NCBI GenBank assembly: GCA_036824265.1
Contig: DAITAL010000004.1
Location: 1-64,000 of the forward strand
DNA: 64,000 nucleotides
Reading direction: 5' to 3'
Origin: JAAYZB01 sp937958685
GTDB lineage: Bacteria > Bacillota_I > Bacilli_A > Izemoplasmatales > Hujiaoplasmataceae
In this document: in pieces, positions 42,636 to 51,311 of the stretch
How positions within the stretch are numbered: the first letter of the stretch is position 1
Layout: each line of letters starts with the position of its first letter
Position numbers and translations under genes: made by a program
Notes under the pieces: model-generated
The model's input: the letters and a program-made list of their open reading frames with translations, nothing else
What the model was told of the DNA's origin: nothing
Database searches by the model: none

Positions 42636-43358
42636 TCAACGTTTGATTCGGGATTTTGTGAACTCATACAAGGCGATGCTGACGGCGATCGGCAGGCTGA
42701 GACTGTCGATCGTATTTTCCTGGTTGATCCTGATCGCATCTCCCGCCTTCAGATAGGAATCGGGAAGTCCGGTGGCTTCATTGCCAAAAACGAGACTGAA
42801 GATTTCGGGATAACATGCATCCCCGAGAATGTTTTCGCCTTTGAGCATGAAAGGGTAGAGTGGTCTGGGATTGATGGTGGCCAGGTATTCTTCGAGCTTC
42901 TGATAGTAGGTGAAGCAAAGTTGAAACACCGCCCCCATCGAGGCGCGTACCGTCTTGGGATCGAACACATCGGCTCCTGGAGCGATGATTGCAAGATCGT
43001 TGATGCCGAATCCGACCATTGATCTGATGATCGTGCCCAGGTTTCCGGCGTTTCCGGGGTTGACCAACACCAAATGGCTTTTATCAGGGGCGATCTCGGC
43101 TTCATATTTGGCGAAAACCCCGATCGTGTAGCAATTTTCTTTCTCCGACAATTTGCGGAAAACCCTGTCGTTTTCGATGAAGGGAATTCTTCTGCTTGTA
43201 CATTCCCGTTCCAACCACCGAAACACATCATTCTTGATGCTCTCCGGATGGATATAGACCGTCTTTACCTGATCGGGTCTGTTTTTGAAGAGTTCGACCG
43301 TCAGGGATGTTCCCAGAGCATAGGATGTCTCATCGCTTTTCTTGTATCGGTTTATCAA
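42636..43358 (-). CDS. TrmH/SpoU-family RNA 2'-O-methyltransferase
   Basis: A 240-residue SPOUT methyltransferase acting on tRNA or rRNA. The N-terminal substrate-binding part is followed by the knot motifs LVLVNPGNAGNLGTIIRSM, FSLVFGNEATGLPD and SLSLPIAVSIALYEF. The start codon is TTG preceded by AAAGGTGA about 7 nt away. The exact nucleotide modified is not deducible. Last gene of a four-gene set. Confidence 0.9.
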   Translation of the reverse strand: MINRYKKSDETSYALGTSLTVELFKNRPDQVKTVYIHPESIKNDVFRWLERECTSRRIPFIENDRVFRKLSEKENCYTIGVFAKYEAEIAPDKSHLVLVNPGNAGNLGTIIRSMVGFGINDLAIIAPGADVFDPKTVRASMGAVFQLCFTYYQKLEEYLATINPRPLYPFMLKGENILGDACYPEIFSLVFGNEATGLPDSYLKAGDAIRINQENTIDSLSLPIAVSIALYEFTKSRIKR

Positions 43359-43387
43359 GGTGTGTCACCTTTTTCCTTATAAATTCA

Positions 43388-43945
43388 CTAGATAATGGCG
43401 CCAAGACTTTGCCTGACTGTGTCTTTGATCATTGCGGGTGCTTCCGCCAAGGTTCGTTTGAGAAGCGCCCTATGGACGACGCCGTTGATATGCAGGTATT
43501 CGACAATCGCCTTGATTTTTTCCTTGTCCTCATGGCGGTCGAGAAGCAAATAAAGCACATACCAATCCTCTACGCTGGTGTAATTGACGCTGCCTCTGGC
43601 GAAGACATCCCTTTTGGTGATGGAGGCCTTGTCAAAGGGATAAACGTAGGCGCCGGCCGCCGTCATGATCATCAGTCCCGCCATCACGTCGACCTCAATG
43701 CCCTTGATGATGTATTTCTGATATTTCTGCGACTGGAACCGGGGATGAGCCATGACGTTCACAGGTTGACCCATGGTCTCAAGAATCGCCGTCGCCGCCG
43801 CGAAATCGTTTGGCTCGACGAACAAATCGAGATCGTTGACCCTGACATCGATGCCGTGCCGGCTGAGCGTCAAGGAACCGCCATAAGCCCATGTCAGGCC
43901 GGCGGCCGAGAAACGCCCGGCCAGATCAAGAATCAGTGAATTCAT
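43388..43945 (-). CDS. Nucleotidyltransferase-fold protein of unknown role
   Basis: A 185-residue protein with the minimal nucleotidyltransferase pattern: Gly22-Gly23-Ser24, then Asp38 and Asp40 in NDLDLFV, and a third acidic residue in GIEVDVMAG. Such folds occur in aminoglycoside-type and AbiEii/MNT-type enzymes. No HEPN or toxin partner is present, so a simple toxin-antitoxin reading is not supported. 29 nt upstream of the methyltransferase gene. Confidence 0.65.
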   Translation of the reverse strand: MNSLILDLAGRFSAAGLTWAYGGSLTLSRHGIDVRVNDLDLFVEPNDFAAATAILETMGQPVNVMAHPRFQSQKYQKYIIKGIEVDVMAGLMIMTAAGAYVYPFDKASITKRDVFARGSVNYTSVEDWYVLYLLLDRHEDKEKIKAIVEYLHINGVVHRALLKRTLAEAPAMIKDTVRQSLGAII

Positions 43946-43971
43946 GCGTTGCTCCTCCTTGGTCGGTAGGT

Positions 43972-44271
43972 TTATGGTTCATGGCGATACTTGGTCAAAT
44001 CGACAGTGAAGTCATTGACTTCAACGCCCTCATCGATCAGTCTTTGAGCTTGTTCCAAACCGCCTTCGTCCGAAAGGCTGATGCCGCCTTTGGCGTTCAC
44101 GACGCGGTGCCAGGGGAGTTGATGGGGAGCGCTCAGCGAATTCAGAATCCTGGAAATCTGGCGCGCTCCCCACGGATTGCCGGCCCAAGCCGCGATCTGT
44201 CCGTAGGTCATGACTTTGCCTTTTGGGATGTTTTTGATGATGGTGATGACTTCCCTGGTGAATTCCGTCAT
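43972..44271 (-). CDS. atl: Alkyltransferase-like protein (ATL)
   Basis: A 99-residue homologue of the DNA-binding domain of O6-alkylguanine-DNA alkyltransferase. The active-site PCHR is PWHR here (Trp54 replaces the acceptor Cys), the hallmark of ATL proteins, which bind alkylated DNA and recruit nucleotide excision repair rather than repair it themselves. GKVMTYGQIAAWAG is the helix-turn-helix region. uvrA is encoded at 56031-58865 in the window. Confidence 0.88.
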   Translation of the reverse strand: MTEFTREVITIIKNIPKGKVMTYGQIAAWAGNPWGARQISRILNSLSAPHQLPWHRVVNAKGGISLSDEGGLEQAQRLIDEGVEVNDFTVDLTKYRHEP

Positions 44272-44281
44272 TTTACTCCCC

Positions 44282-45028
44282 CTAAGTTTTGTCTTTGGTG
44301 CGGATGCCGATATGGAGATTCAACGGGTAGGTGCCGCCATCTTGCACATATTCATCGTAAATGTCGTTCATGGGAATCACTGCGGTTGCGAACCCATGCC
44401 GTCTATACAAAGCTTCCCAGTCTGATGTGGTGAAAAGCCCCAACTCATAGACGTCATGATGGATTTTTGTTATGCCTTGGTGCCTGATGACATAGGTGAT
44501 GACGGCTTCATAAAGATTCACCCTCAAACGGTGGTTGTTTTCAAACACGGTGACATCATACTCGTCGTTTTTTCCCGAATAGACAAAGTTGTTGTCCCGA
44601 TAGGTTTCCCGGGGTTGATAGACGATGGCCAAGATTCCCGGTTTGTTCAAGTGCTTGTCGGCGCAGGCAAAGATTCTTTCCAGATCATCGTGTTTGACGA
44701 TATGCATGATCGCATCCGGAATGACAACCACATCGAAACGCTCCTTAAGGGAAAAGGCGGTCATGTCCCCGTGGTGATAGGTGATTTCCGGATTGAGTTT
44801 CTTGGCTTCCCGGATCATGGAAAGCGACAGATCAAGCCCGGTTACCTGAAAATGCTTCTTGAAATGAAAATCGTTGATGCCGGCGCCGCTTGCCAAATGG
44901 AGCATTGTCCTGGCTTTGGGATTGGTTTTCCTGATGGCGGAAACAATGATTTCCGAGTCTTTCGCATATGCCTCCGGCGTGGCGATCACGTGTTCCAGAT
45001 ATGCCAGCTCATCATACATCATACTCAT
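44282..45028 (-). CDS. Class I SAM-dependent methyltransferase
   Basis: A 248-residue methyltransferase with motif I HLASGAGINDFHFKKHF, an acidic LDLS after the second strand and motif IV DVVVIPDAIMHI. Substrate is unknown; the general form resembles small-molecule methyltransferases. First gene of a short operon (this gene, atl, nucleotidyltransferase, SpoU-type), with GGAGG about 10 nt before the ATG. Confidence 0.8.
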   Translation of the reverse strand: MSMMYDELAYLEHVIATPEAYAKDSEIIVSAIRKTNPKARTMLHLASGAGINDFHFKKHFQVTGLDLSLSMIREAKKLNPEITYHHGDMTAFSLKERFDVVVIPDAIMHIVKHDDLERIFACADKHLNKPGILAIVYQPRETYRDNNFVYSGKNDEYDVTVFENNHRLRVNLYEAVITYVIRHQGITKIHHDVYELGLFTTSDWEALYRRHGFATAVIPMNDIYDEYVQDGGTYPLNLHIGIRTKDKT

Positions 45029-45068
45029 CGATGGATCGCCTCCGTCATTCCTTGTCTATCTGTCTATA

Positions 45069-45077
45069 ATTATATCA
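45069..45077 (-). promoter_or_regulatory. Extended -10 promoter of the methyltransferase operon
   Basis: TGATATAAT on the minus strand (perfect TATAAT 45069-45074 with TGn), about 41 nt before the ATG at 45028. No clear -35. Confidence 0.6.
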
Positions 45078-45330
45078 TTTGTTTCCGTTTTGTGGCCTTG
45101 CCGGTCAAAATCCGGGCAATTCCACATTGCGAACACCTTCACCGGCATATCCCGGAAGTCCAAAAGCATACGCGCACTTCGGCAAGCGGGAGTTCTTCTC
45201 CGATAACCACCGGTTTAGTAATCGTAGAAAGGTTAGATGGCGACAAATATCAAACCATGAAAACTCTACACTTCTGGCCCGCAATATCGTTGTGCGGGTT
45301 TGCATATAGGAATAATCCCCTTTCTGCATG

Positions 45331-45360
45331 AAAAAAGGCCTGATACAATTGTATCAAACC
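45331..45360 (-). terminator. Intrinsic terminator after the tRNA-Ser genes
   Basis: On the minus strand a 10-bp stem GGTTTGATAC/GTATCAGGCC (two G-U pairs) with an AATT loop is followed by six T residues, 14 nt after the 3' end of tRNA-Ser(GGA). Confidence 0.85.
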
Positions 45361-45373
45361 TATGTCTCTTATA

Positions 45374-45464
45374 TGGCGGAGAAGAGGGGATTTGAACCCC
45401 TGCACCGGGTTAACGATCTACTAGCTTTCCAAGCCAGCCCCTTCAGCCACTTGGGTACTTCTCC
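45374..45464 (-). tRNA. tRNA-Ser (GGA)
   Basis: Minus strand, starting GGAGAAGTA and ending with encoded CCA. The anticodon loop TTGGAAA gives GGA (serine). The long variable arm (AGTAGATCGTTAACCCGGTG region) is the class II form. T-arm GGGGTTCAAATCCCC is intact. Confidence 0.96.
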
Positions 45465-45487
45465 GTTAAAATCAATTAGGGCTTAAG

Positions 45488-45514
45488 AAAAGGCGATCGG
45501 AGTACAATCGCCTG
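45488..45514 (-). terminator. Hairpin between the two tRNA-Ser genes
   Basis: AGGCGAT (45491-45497) and ATCGCCT (45507-45513) form a 7-bp stem with a 9-nt loop; on the minus strand it is followed by TTTCTT. Either a weak terminator or a processing signal between the two tRNAs. Confidence 0.5.
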
Positions 45515-45526
45515 TCATCTTAAGAC

Positions 45527-45618
45527 TGGCGGAGTAAGAGAGATTCGAACTCTCGCGCCGGTTCCCCGACCTACGCCCTTAGCAGGGGCGCCTCTTCGGC
45601 CTCTTGAGTATTACTCCC
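45527..45618 (-). tRNA. tRNA-Ser (GCU)
   Basis: Minus strand, starting GGGAGTAA and ending with encoded CCA. The anticodon loop CTGCTAA gives GCU (serine, AGC/AGU codons). A long variable arm and T-arm GAGAGTTCGAATCTCTC are present. First of a tandem pair with tRNA-Ser(GGA). Confidence 0.96.
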
Positions 45619-45674
45619 AAAAAGACAGTTAGCCATTTTATAATACTTCATAATCGGCTAACTGTCAATTATTT

Positions 45675-46343
45675 TCAGTTGATGTAAGTCTCTTTCTCCG
45701 CCGGCTCCTCATTGATCGGTTTCGGCAATTCCTTCTCGACTTTTGGTTTCTTTTTCTTTTCCTTTTCCTCATTGATGGCTTTGGAGGATTCGCGGTATTT
45801 GCGATAACCGCCATAACCGTCGTAAGTCAGATACAGACCACCGCCCACGGAGATGAAGAGCACGATCCAACCGAGCGTTGAGATGATGTCCCGGCCAAGG
45901 ATCGTCAAAACGAATAATACCGGCCCGAGCGACACGCAGACGATGTGAAACCAAAACTTCAAGGATTCCGATTTTTCGTCGAAGTAATACATGCTGATGA
46001 AGTAGATCAGCCCTCTGGCGTAGAAGAATACCGCGAGGAGGTATCCGTAGAGGCTGATCCAAAAGGCGTTTTCGGCTTTTCCCGAGAAAACGACATAAAT
46101 CATGACGCCGCCCATGATCGTATCGAAGATGATCTCGATCAGGTTGATCGTCCGGAGTACTTCCTTCTTCAGGGTTTTGAGCAGTGGCACCACCCGTGCC
46201 AACGAGAAAATCACGATTGCGATGCCGGTCGTCGCATAGACGACGGAAACCTCGTATACTTTCATCAAGACGCCGGCGGCGATCAGAATCGCCGCAAGAA
46301 TCCACTTGAGCAGCCACCCATAGCGAAATTTGGTTTTTGCCAT
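45675..46343 (-). CDS. Multi-pass membrane protein of unknown function
   Basis: About 222 residues with roughly six hydrophobic helices, followed by a charged, Lys/Glu-rich cytoplasmic tail (KEKKKKPKVEKELPKPINEEP). Two consecutive ATGs lie downstream of AGGAGG; the second, at 46343, has the better spacing. I recognise no family. It may be transcribed from its own -10 at 46372. Confidence 0.65.
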   Translation of the reverse strand: MAKTKFRYGWLLKWILAAILIAAGVLMKVYEVSVVYATTGIAIVIFSLARVVPLLKTLKKEVLRTINLIEIIFDTIMGGVMIYVVFSGKAENAFWISLYGYLLAVFFYARGLIYFISMYYFDEKSESLKFWFHIVCVSLGPVLFVLTILGRDIISTLGWIVLFISVGGGLYLTYDGYGGYRKYRESSKAINEEKEKKKKPKVEKELPKPINEEPAEKETYIN

Positions 46344-46371
46344 CATATTACCTCCTTTGACTACCATATCT

Positions 46372-46377
46372 ATTATA
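46372..46377 (-). promoter_or_regulatory. Possible -10 box for the membrane protein gene
   Basis: A perfect TATAAT on the minus strand 28 nt before the chosen ATG; the -35 region is weak. Confidence 0.45.
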
Positions 46378-46420
46378 CCTTATCCTGTGTGCAAAAGAAA
46401 CAAGGCCGGGGATAATCTTT

Positions 46421-48001
46421 TCAGACCACGACCACTTTGTTTTTACCCTCGCCCTTGGCTTTGTACAAACCCTCATCCGATTCGCGGATGTATTGCTTGA
46501 GCGTCTTGTCGGGCCTGCCGTTTGTTCCGGACACGCCAAAACTGGCGGTGATGCGGATTTCTTTGTCGTTATGCACGAACCGGTATTTTTCCAAACCGGA
46601 ACGGATCGCTTCCGCCAACTCGCAACCCTCTCCAGGGCACTTGTTTCTCGTGAAAATGATGAATTCCTCGCCGCCATATCGGGCAAATATGTCCCTATCC
46701 TCGAGTTTCTCATGGACGACCCGAGCCACCTCGTTGAGGACGGCGTCTCCTACTTGATGACCATAGACATCGTTGACTTCCTTGAATCCGTCAAGGTCGA
46801 ACATGATCAGGGAGAAACTCTCATCCCTGATCGTCGCTTCCTCGAAAGCGGCGGAAGCCCTCAGGTAAAAAGCCCGGCGATTGAGGATCTTCGTCAAATC
46901 GTCATAGGTGGCGATGAGTTCCATTTCCTGCATTTCCAGTTTATGCTCGGTGATGTCGGAAAAATACATCAGATAGCCGATCAACCTGTTTTTGGCCCGC
47001 TTCAGGGATACCAGCCGCACGTAGTAGAACGTCCTGCTGCCGTCAATCATCTTGGTGACTTCCGTTTGGCCTTTCATGAGCAACTCGCGGGAGAACCCGG
47101 GATGGATCCGATCGAAATCCTCAAGCAAGGTTATCTCGTTGAAATCGAGCTCTTCCGCAAAGATCTCCCTGGCTTTGAAATTGACGTTGATGACGAGTTG
47201 CGACTTGTCGATGATCATGGCGGGCATGTCCGAATTCAGGAAACTCTGTGTTTGCGCCGATGGGATCAAATTCAGAAAATCATTGCCGTAGAGAATGGCG
47301 AAACTGCTGGCAAGGCCGATGAAGAGTAGCGCCGGCGACAAGTCAAGCACCAAAGTCTCGCTGCCGATCAAGCTCACGAGCGGCACCAGCGCAAGGACGA
47401 ATGAGATGATCGTCATGATCACGCTTTTGTGCCTGATCGATTTTTTGGAGTTCCGACGCATGATCACGAAATTGGCTCCGGCGCCCAGCATCATCAGGGC
47501 ATTATATATCGACGAAACGTAAAAAAGCGCCCCTTTGGTGAAGACAATGCCAAAAAACCCGGATCCGAACTCCGCGTAACCGACAACCTCGTGCTGCTGG
47601 AAGAACAGCCGATTGAGCCAGCCGAGGGCAATGCCGTCGCGCCAAGGATAATGCAACATGGCCACGAAAACAATGACCGGCAAGACAAGATACGGCCAAT
47701 AGTCACGGAAAGGGATTTTTCCGATCCGCCGTCGTTGCTGGTAGGAAAGAATGTACCAAAGGGCATAGAAAAAAGCGATCCCCAGATATTGGATCCGTGA
47801 ATAGATGAGCAAATATGATTCAGTGTCGGTGAGGAGCAGCGAGGCATAGCCAAAAAGTTGGAACATGCCCGCCAGGGCGATCGCGCCGATCAACCTGATT
47901 CCCAGGACGAGTTCCTTGCGCGAAAAGGTATAGATTGCGCCGATCAATGACAATGAGCCTAATCCGAACAGGACCGCGGCGAGGATGAAATCATATCGCA
48001 T
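46421..48001 (-). CDS. Membrane-bound diguanylate cyclase (7TM-PAS-GGDEF)
   Basis: A 526-residue signalling protein that would make cyclic di-GMP. About seven N-terminal helices (1-230) resemble the 7TM input of some histidine kinases. A PAS-like segment follows (about 245-350: MIIDKSQLVINVNFKAREIF, FYYVRLVSLKRAKNRLIGYLMYFSDIT), then GGDEF with DDLTKILNRRAF and the active-site GGEEF in FARYGGEEFIIF. Active-site residues are intact. Preceded by GAGGTGG; 33 nt after tex. Confidence 0.93.
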   Translation of the reverse strand: MRYDFILAAVLFGLGSLSLIGAIYTFSRKELVLGIRLIGAIALAGMFQLFGYASLLLTDTESYLLIYSRIQYLGIAFFYALWYILSYQQRRRIGKIPFRDYWPYLVLPVIVFVAMLHYPWRDGIALGWLNRLFFQQHEVVGYAEFGSGFFGIVFTKGALFYVSSIYNALMMLGAGANFVIMRRNSKKSIRHKSVIMTIISFVLALVPLVSLIGSETLVLDLSPALLFIGLASSFAILYGNDFLNLIPSAQTQSFLNSDMPAMIIDKSQLVINVNFKAREIFAEELDFNEITLLEDFDRIHPGFSRELLMKGQTEVTKMIDGSRTFYYVRLVSLKRAKNRLIGYLMYFSDITEHKLEMQEMELIATYDDLTKILNRRAFYLRASAAFEEATIRDESFSLIMFDLDGFKEVNDVYGHQVGDAVLNEVARVVHEKLEDRDIFARYGGEEFIIFTRNKCPGEGCELAEAIRSGLEKYRFVHNDKEIRITASFGVSGTNGRPDKTLKQYIRESDEGLYKAKGEGKNKVVVV

Positions 48002-48034
48002 GGAGCCACCTCGTGACTAATCGATCTTGTTAGC

Positions 48035-50242
48035 TTATTTTTGGAGTTTGGCCTGCAGTTCCGCCTTGGGATCAAGCATTGACATCTGCAGCCGTTTGCG
48101 TTCAAGATCAACGCCGACGACCCATACCTTGACGATGTCGCCGACACTGACGACCTCAAGCGGATGACGGATGTATTTGCGGCTCATCTTGGAGATGTGG
48201 ACAAGTCCCGCCTCCTTGATGCCGCAGTCGATGAAAGCGCCGAAATCGACGACGTTCCGCACTGTTCCCTGCAGTTCCATCCCGGTTTGCAGATCCTCAA
48301 GCCGGAGCAGATCGCTCTTCAAGATCGGCTGGGGAAACTGGTCGCGAAGATCTCTTGTCGGTGCCACAAACGCGTCCAGCAGGTCGACCATCGTCACCGG
48401 ATGGATGTCCAGTTTTTTGGCAAGATCGGCCGCGTTTTGCCTGGAGATGATCTCCACACAACGCCTGGTGCCGATTTCCTCGGCCGTGATCCCGAGGTGT
48501 TCAAGGATTTTCTTCGCCAAATCATAGCTTTCCGGATGGATCGGCGTTTTGTCGAAGGGATTGTCGGAATCGAGGATCCTGAGGAAGCCGATGGCCTGTT
48601 CGAAAGTCTTGGATCCCATTTTCGGCACTTGCTTGATCGATTCGCGGTTCTTGAAGGGGCCGTTTTCTTCGCGGTGGATCACGATGTTTTGGGCTACCGC
48701 CGCCGACAGTCCGGCAACGAAACGCATCAGGGACGATGAGGCGGTGTTGACGTTGACACCGACCTGGTTGACGGCGGTCGAAACGACGAAGTCGAGCGAA
48801 TCGGTCAATTTGGCTTGGGAGACATCGTGTTGATATTGGCCGACACCGATCGACTTCGGATCGATCTTGACCAGTTCGCTCAAGGGGTCCTGCATCCGGC
48901 GCGCGATGCTCACGGCCGAGCGCTCCTCCACCTGGAACTCCGGAAACTCCTGTCTGGCCAAATCCGAGGCGGAATAGACCGAGGCTCCCGCCTCGCTGAC
49001 GATCACATATTTGACATCCCGGTCGACTTCCCGGATGACCTGGACCACAAACGCCTCGGTTTCCCGGGAGGCGGTGCCATTGCCGATCGCGATGATCTCG
49101 ATGTGGTGCTTTTCGATGAAATAGCGCAGTTTGCGCTTGGCGACGTCCAACTTCTGCGCGTCGACGGTTTCACCCGGTTTTGATTCATGCGGATAAATGA
49201 CGCCCTTGTCGATGAATTTGCCGAAGGAATCGATAACGGCGAGCTTGCAGCCGGTTCGAAACGCGGGATCGACGCCAAGTACCATTTTTCCCTTCAAGGG
49301 CGGCTGCAACAACAAACTCCTGAGGTTTTCCGAAAAGATATGGATCGCCTGATCCTCCGCCTTTTCGGTGAAGTCGCTGCGGATTTCCCGTTCGATCGAA
49401 GGGCTGATCAGGCGCTTGTAGGCGTCCTCGATTGCCGCTTCCACGAGTTCGACAACGGGCGAAGTCCGCTTGCCGATGAACTTGGTCCGGAGATATCCGA
49501 GAATCGGTTCCGTGGCGACATTGATCTTCGCGGTGATGACCTTTTCCTTTTCGGCACGGTTGATGGCCAGAATCCGATATAGTTTGATATTCTTCAGGGG
49601 TTCCTCATACTCGTAATAATTCTTGTAGGTTTGGTAAGGATCGTCGGCGTCTTTCTTCCTGGTTGTGACGATGTTCCCGTTTTTGTAGGTGTGGTCCCTG
49701 ATCCACTTGCGATAATCCGCATTGTCGGAGACAATCTCGGCGATGATGTGTTTGGCTCCCTCAAGGGCTTCGGAAACATCCGCGACTTCTTCATTCAAGA
49801 AGGGGGCGCAGACCGATTCCGGCGCAAATTCGGCTGGGTATTCCAGAATCAGTTTCGCCAGCGGCTCCAATCCTTTTCTGATGGCTTCGGTGGCCTTCGT
49901 TTTCTTTTTCTCTTTGTATGGACGGTAGATGTCTTCCAGATCAACGAGTTTTTCCGCCGCCTGGATCGCCAGTTTGACTTCTTCTGTCAACATGCCCTTC
50001 TCGTCGATGAGGCGGGTGATGTCTTCCTTGCGCTTGGCGAAATTGACCGCATACTCGTATTCCTTTTCGATCGCCCGGATCTGTTCCTCGTCCAAAGAGC
50101 CCGTGACCTCCTTGCGATAACGGGCGATGAAGGGCACTGTCTGCCCTTCCTGTAACAAATCGAGCACCGCCTTGATTTGGGCGATGGTGATCTGCTGGTT
50201 GATGGCGATTTGTTTGATCAAATCCTCATTCAAGTATTCCAT
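48035..50242 (-). CDS. tex: Tex-family S1 RNA-binding protein
   Basis: A 735-residue Tex protein, a nucleic-acid-binding transcription accessory factor. N-terminal Tex helical part (PFIARYRKEVTGSLDEEQIRAIE), a YqgF/RNase H-like domain with GVDPAFRTGCKLAVID, helix-hairpin-helix repeats (PKMGSKTFEQAIGFLRI) and a C-terminal S1 domain (TGMELQGTVRNVVDFGAFIDCG). Normal length. Conserved housekeeping gene. Confidence 0.96.
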   Translation of the reverse strand: MEYLNEDLIKQIAINQQITIAQIKAVLDLLQEGQTVPFIARYRKEVTGSLDEEQIRAIEKEYEYAVNFAKRKEDITRLIDEKGMLTEEVKLAIQAAEKLVDLEDIYRPYKEKKKTKATEAIRKGLEPLAKLILEYPAEFAPESVCAPFLNEEVADVSEALEGAKHIIAEIVSDNADYRKWIRDHTYKNGNIVTTRKKDADDPYQTYKNYYEYEEPLKNIKLYRILAINRAEKEKVITAKINVATEPILGYLRTKFIGKRTSPVVELVEAAIEDAYKRLISPSIEREIRSDFTEKAEDQAIHIFSENLRSLLLQPPLKGKMVLGVDPAFRTGCKLAVIDSFGKFIDKGVIYPHESKPGETVDAQKLDVAKRKLRYFIEKHHIEIIAIGNGTASRETEAFVVQVIREVDRDVKYVIVSEAGASVYSASDLARQEFPEFQVEERSAVSIARRMQDPLSELVKIDPKSIGVGQYQHDVSQAKLTDSLDFVVSTAVNQVGVNVNTASSSLMRFVAGLSAAVAQNIVIHREENGPFKNRESIKQVPKMGSKTFEQAIGFLRILDSDNPFDKTPIHPESYDLAKKILEHLGITAEEIGTRRCVEIISRQNAADLAKKLDIHPVTMVDLLDAFVAPTRDLRDQFPQPILKSDLLRLEDLQTGMELQGTVRNVVDFGAFIDCGIKEAGLVHISKMSRKYIRHPLEVVSVGDIVKVWVVGVDLERKRLQMSMLDPKAELQAKLQK

Positions 50243-50288
50243 GTATCCCCCTACGTGAAAGAACAGCCGAAGGTGTTCGCTTGTCTAA

Positions 50289-50297
50289 ATGATACCA
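50289..50297 (-). promoter_or_regulatory. Extended -10 promoter of tex
   Basis: TGGTATCAT on the minus strand, 47 nt before the tex ATG and directly downstream of the terminator of the preceding gene. Confidence 0.5.
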
Positions 50298-50321
50298 TAT
50301 TATGGAACAAAAATAAATAAA

Positions 50322-50343
50322 CAAAAAAACCCTTGCGGGTTTT
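50322..50343 (-). terminator. Intrinsic terminator after the thioredoxin-like gene
   Basis: On the minus strand AAAACCC-GCAA-GGGTTTT followed by more T residues, 25 nt after the stop of the thioredoxin-like gene. Confidence 0.88.
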
Positions 50344-50367
50344 CAGCGGTGCCTAGTTGGCTTATTA

Positions 50368-50886
50368 TCAGTTGAACGGCTCGTAGGTTCCGGTTCTGAC
50401 AGCGGCGAGCGTGTCCACAACGGCGGTGGTGCCGATATAGACGCCGGCGAGTTCGCCATCAACGACCGCGATCAGCATTGGATAGGAAAATGAAGTTCGC
50501 TGGATCGTTGTCAGAAAAGCGTCGCGTTCGGTTTCGCCCTCGGTGAAGGCGCTGGCTTTGGCGACCAGGAAAGTGCCGCCGTTCTTGGTGATCCGGTTCG
50601 CTGATTGCAGTACTTGCTTGGCGATGGAGGTGCAGCCATCGCAGGTGTCGGCGTAGAAATAGACGAGATACTTCTCGATCGGATTCTCGTCCTCGTCTTC
50701 CTGGGTATAGATTTCCGTGTATTTGACGATTTTTCCGTAGTCATCATAACCCGGGACCCTCGTCGCCACATCATAGACAAACGCGATCAGGACAAAGACA
50801 ACGACGGCGATGATGATGCCGACGATGATCTGAAGCAGCATCTGTTCGGAAGTCTGTTTTTTGAAACCTTTTTTATACGTGGCCAT
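50368..50886 (-). CDS. Membrane-anchored thioredoxin-like protein
   Basis: A 172-residue protein with one N-terminal membrane helix (about 17-38) and an external thioredoxin-like domain: YLVYFYADTCDGCTSIAKQV carries the redox pair CxxC as CDGC (Cys82, Cys85). The orientation would place the domain outside the membrane, where it could act in disulfide exchange. It has its own promoter and terminator. Confidence 0.75.
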   Translation of the reverse strand: MATYKKGFKKQTSEQMLLQIIVGIIIAVVVFVLIAFVYDVATRVPGYDDYGKIVKYTEIYTQEDEDENPIEKYLVYFYADTCDGCTSIAKQVLQSANRITKNGGTFLVAKASAFTEGETERDAFLTTIQRTSFSYPMLIAVVDGELAGVYIGTTAVVDTLAAVRTGTYEPFN

Positions 50887-50907
50887 ATTTTCACCTCAGC
50901 ATTTATA

Positions 50908-50936
50908 ATTTTACTAGAATGGGCACGATTATGCAA
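50908..50936 (-). promoter_or_regulatory. Promoter of the thioredoxin-like gene
   Basis: TTGCAT (50931-50936), 17 nt, TAAAAT (50908-50913) on the minus strand, about 20 nt before the ATG. Confidence 0.72.
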
Positions 50937-50969
50937 GAGATATTTATCGTGTCCCGCCAACAGCTTCGC

Positions 50970-51311
50970 CTATGCATCCTCGAGGATGCAGAGGGCGATC
51001 GCATAGTCCCGCTCGTGACTGATCGAAAGCCAGCATTTAATGCCCGCAAGTTGCGGCTTGACAAGCAATGGTCTGCCGTTGCCGTCGTTTTCCACCGACA
51101 TCTCGTTGAAAGCGAAAAACAGCGGGGTCGCGGCGAACGCTTTTGTCAAGGCTTCCTTGACGGCGAATCGGCCGGCGAGAAATTCCCGCTTTCGCGAGAC
51201 GGCCGCGAACCCTTCGTACATGAGCAATTCCTCGGCGCTTAAGATCCTTGAGGCGTGTTTGTCGTCGATTCTGGCGATGTCGACGATGTCCGTGCCGATG
51301 CCCTTAATCAC
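50970..51311 (-). CDS. acpS: Holo-[acyl-carrier-protein] synthase
   Basis: A 113-residue AcpS that attaches 4'-phosphopantetheine to acyl carrier protein. Signature segments GIGTDIVDIARI at the N-terminus and FAVKEALTKAF with the magnesium-binding Glu are present, and SISHERDYAIA at the end. The start is GTG with AGGAGGG 5 nt upstream, inside the 3' end of whiA (8-nt overlap). Confidence 0.95.
   Translation of the reverse strand: MIKGIGTDIVDIARIDDKHASRILSAEELLMYEGFAAVSRKREFLAGRFAVKEALTKAFAATPLFFAFNEMSVENDGNGRPLLVKPQLAGIKCWLSISHERDYAIALCILEDA

Larger units (their letters stand above)
45029..45373. other. Intergenic region between the methyltransferase operon and tRNA-Ser
   Basis: Contains the promoter at 45069-45077 and the tRNA terminator at 45331-45360. 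The middle (about 45100-45330) has only short chance frames on both strands without binding sites; I see no gene or RNA in it. Confidence 0.5.

Noticed and set aside
43388..43945. Toxin-antitoxin module based on the nucleotidyltransferase fold
   Set aside because: There is no HEPN or other partner gene; neighbours are methyltransferases and an ATL protein.
45105..45329. Minus-strand frame of about 74 codons between the methyltransferase gene and tRNA-Ser
   Set aside because: No binding site, no motif and an implausible composition; treated as chance.
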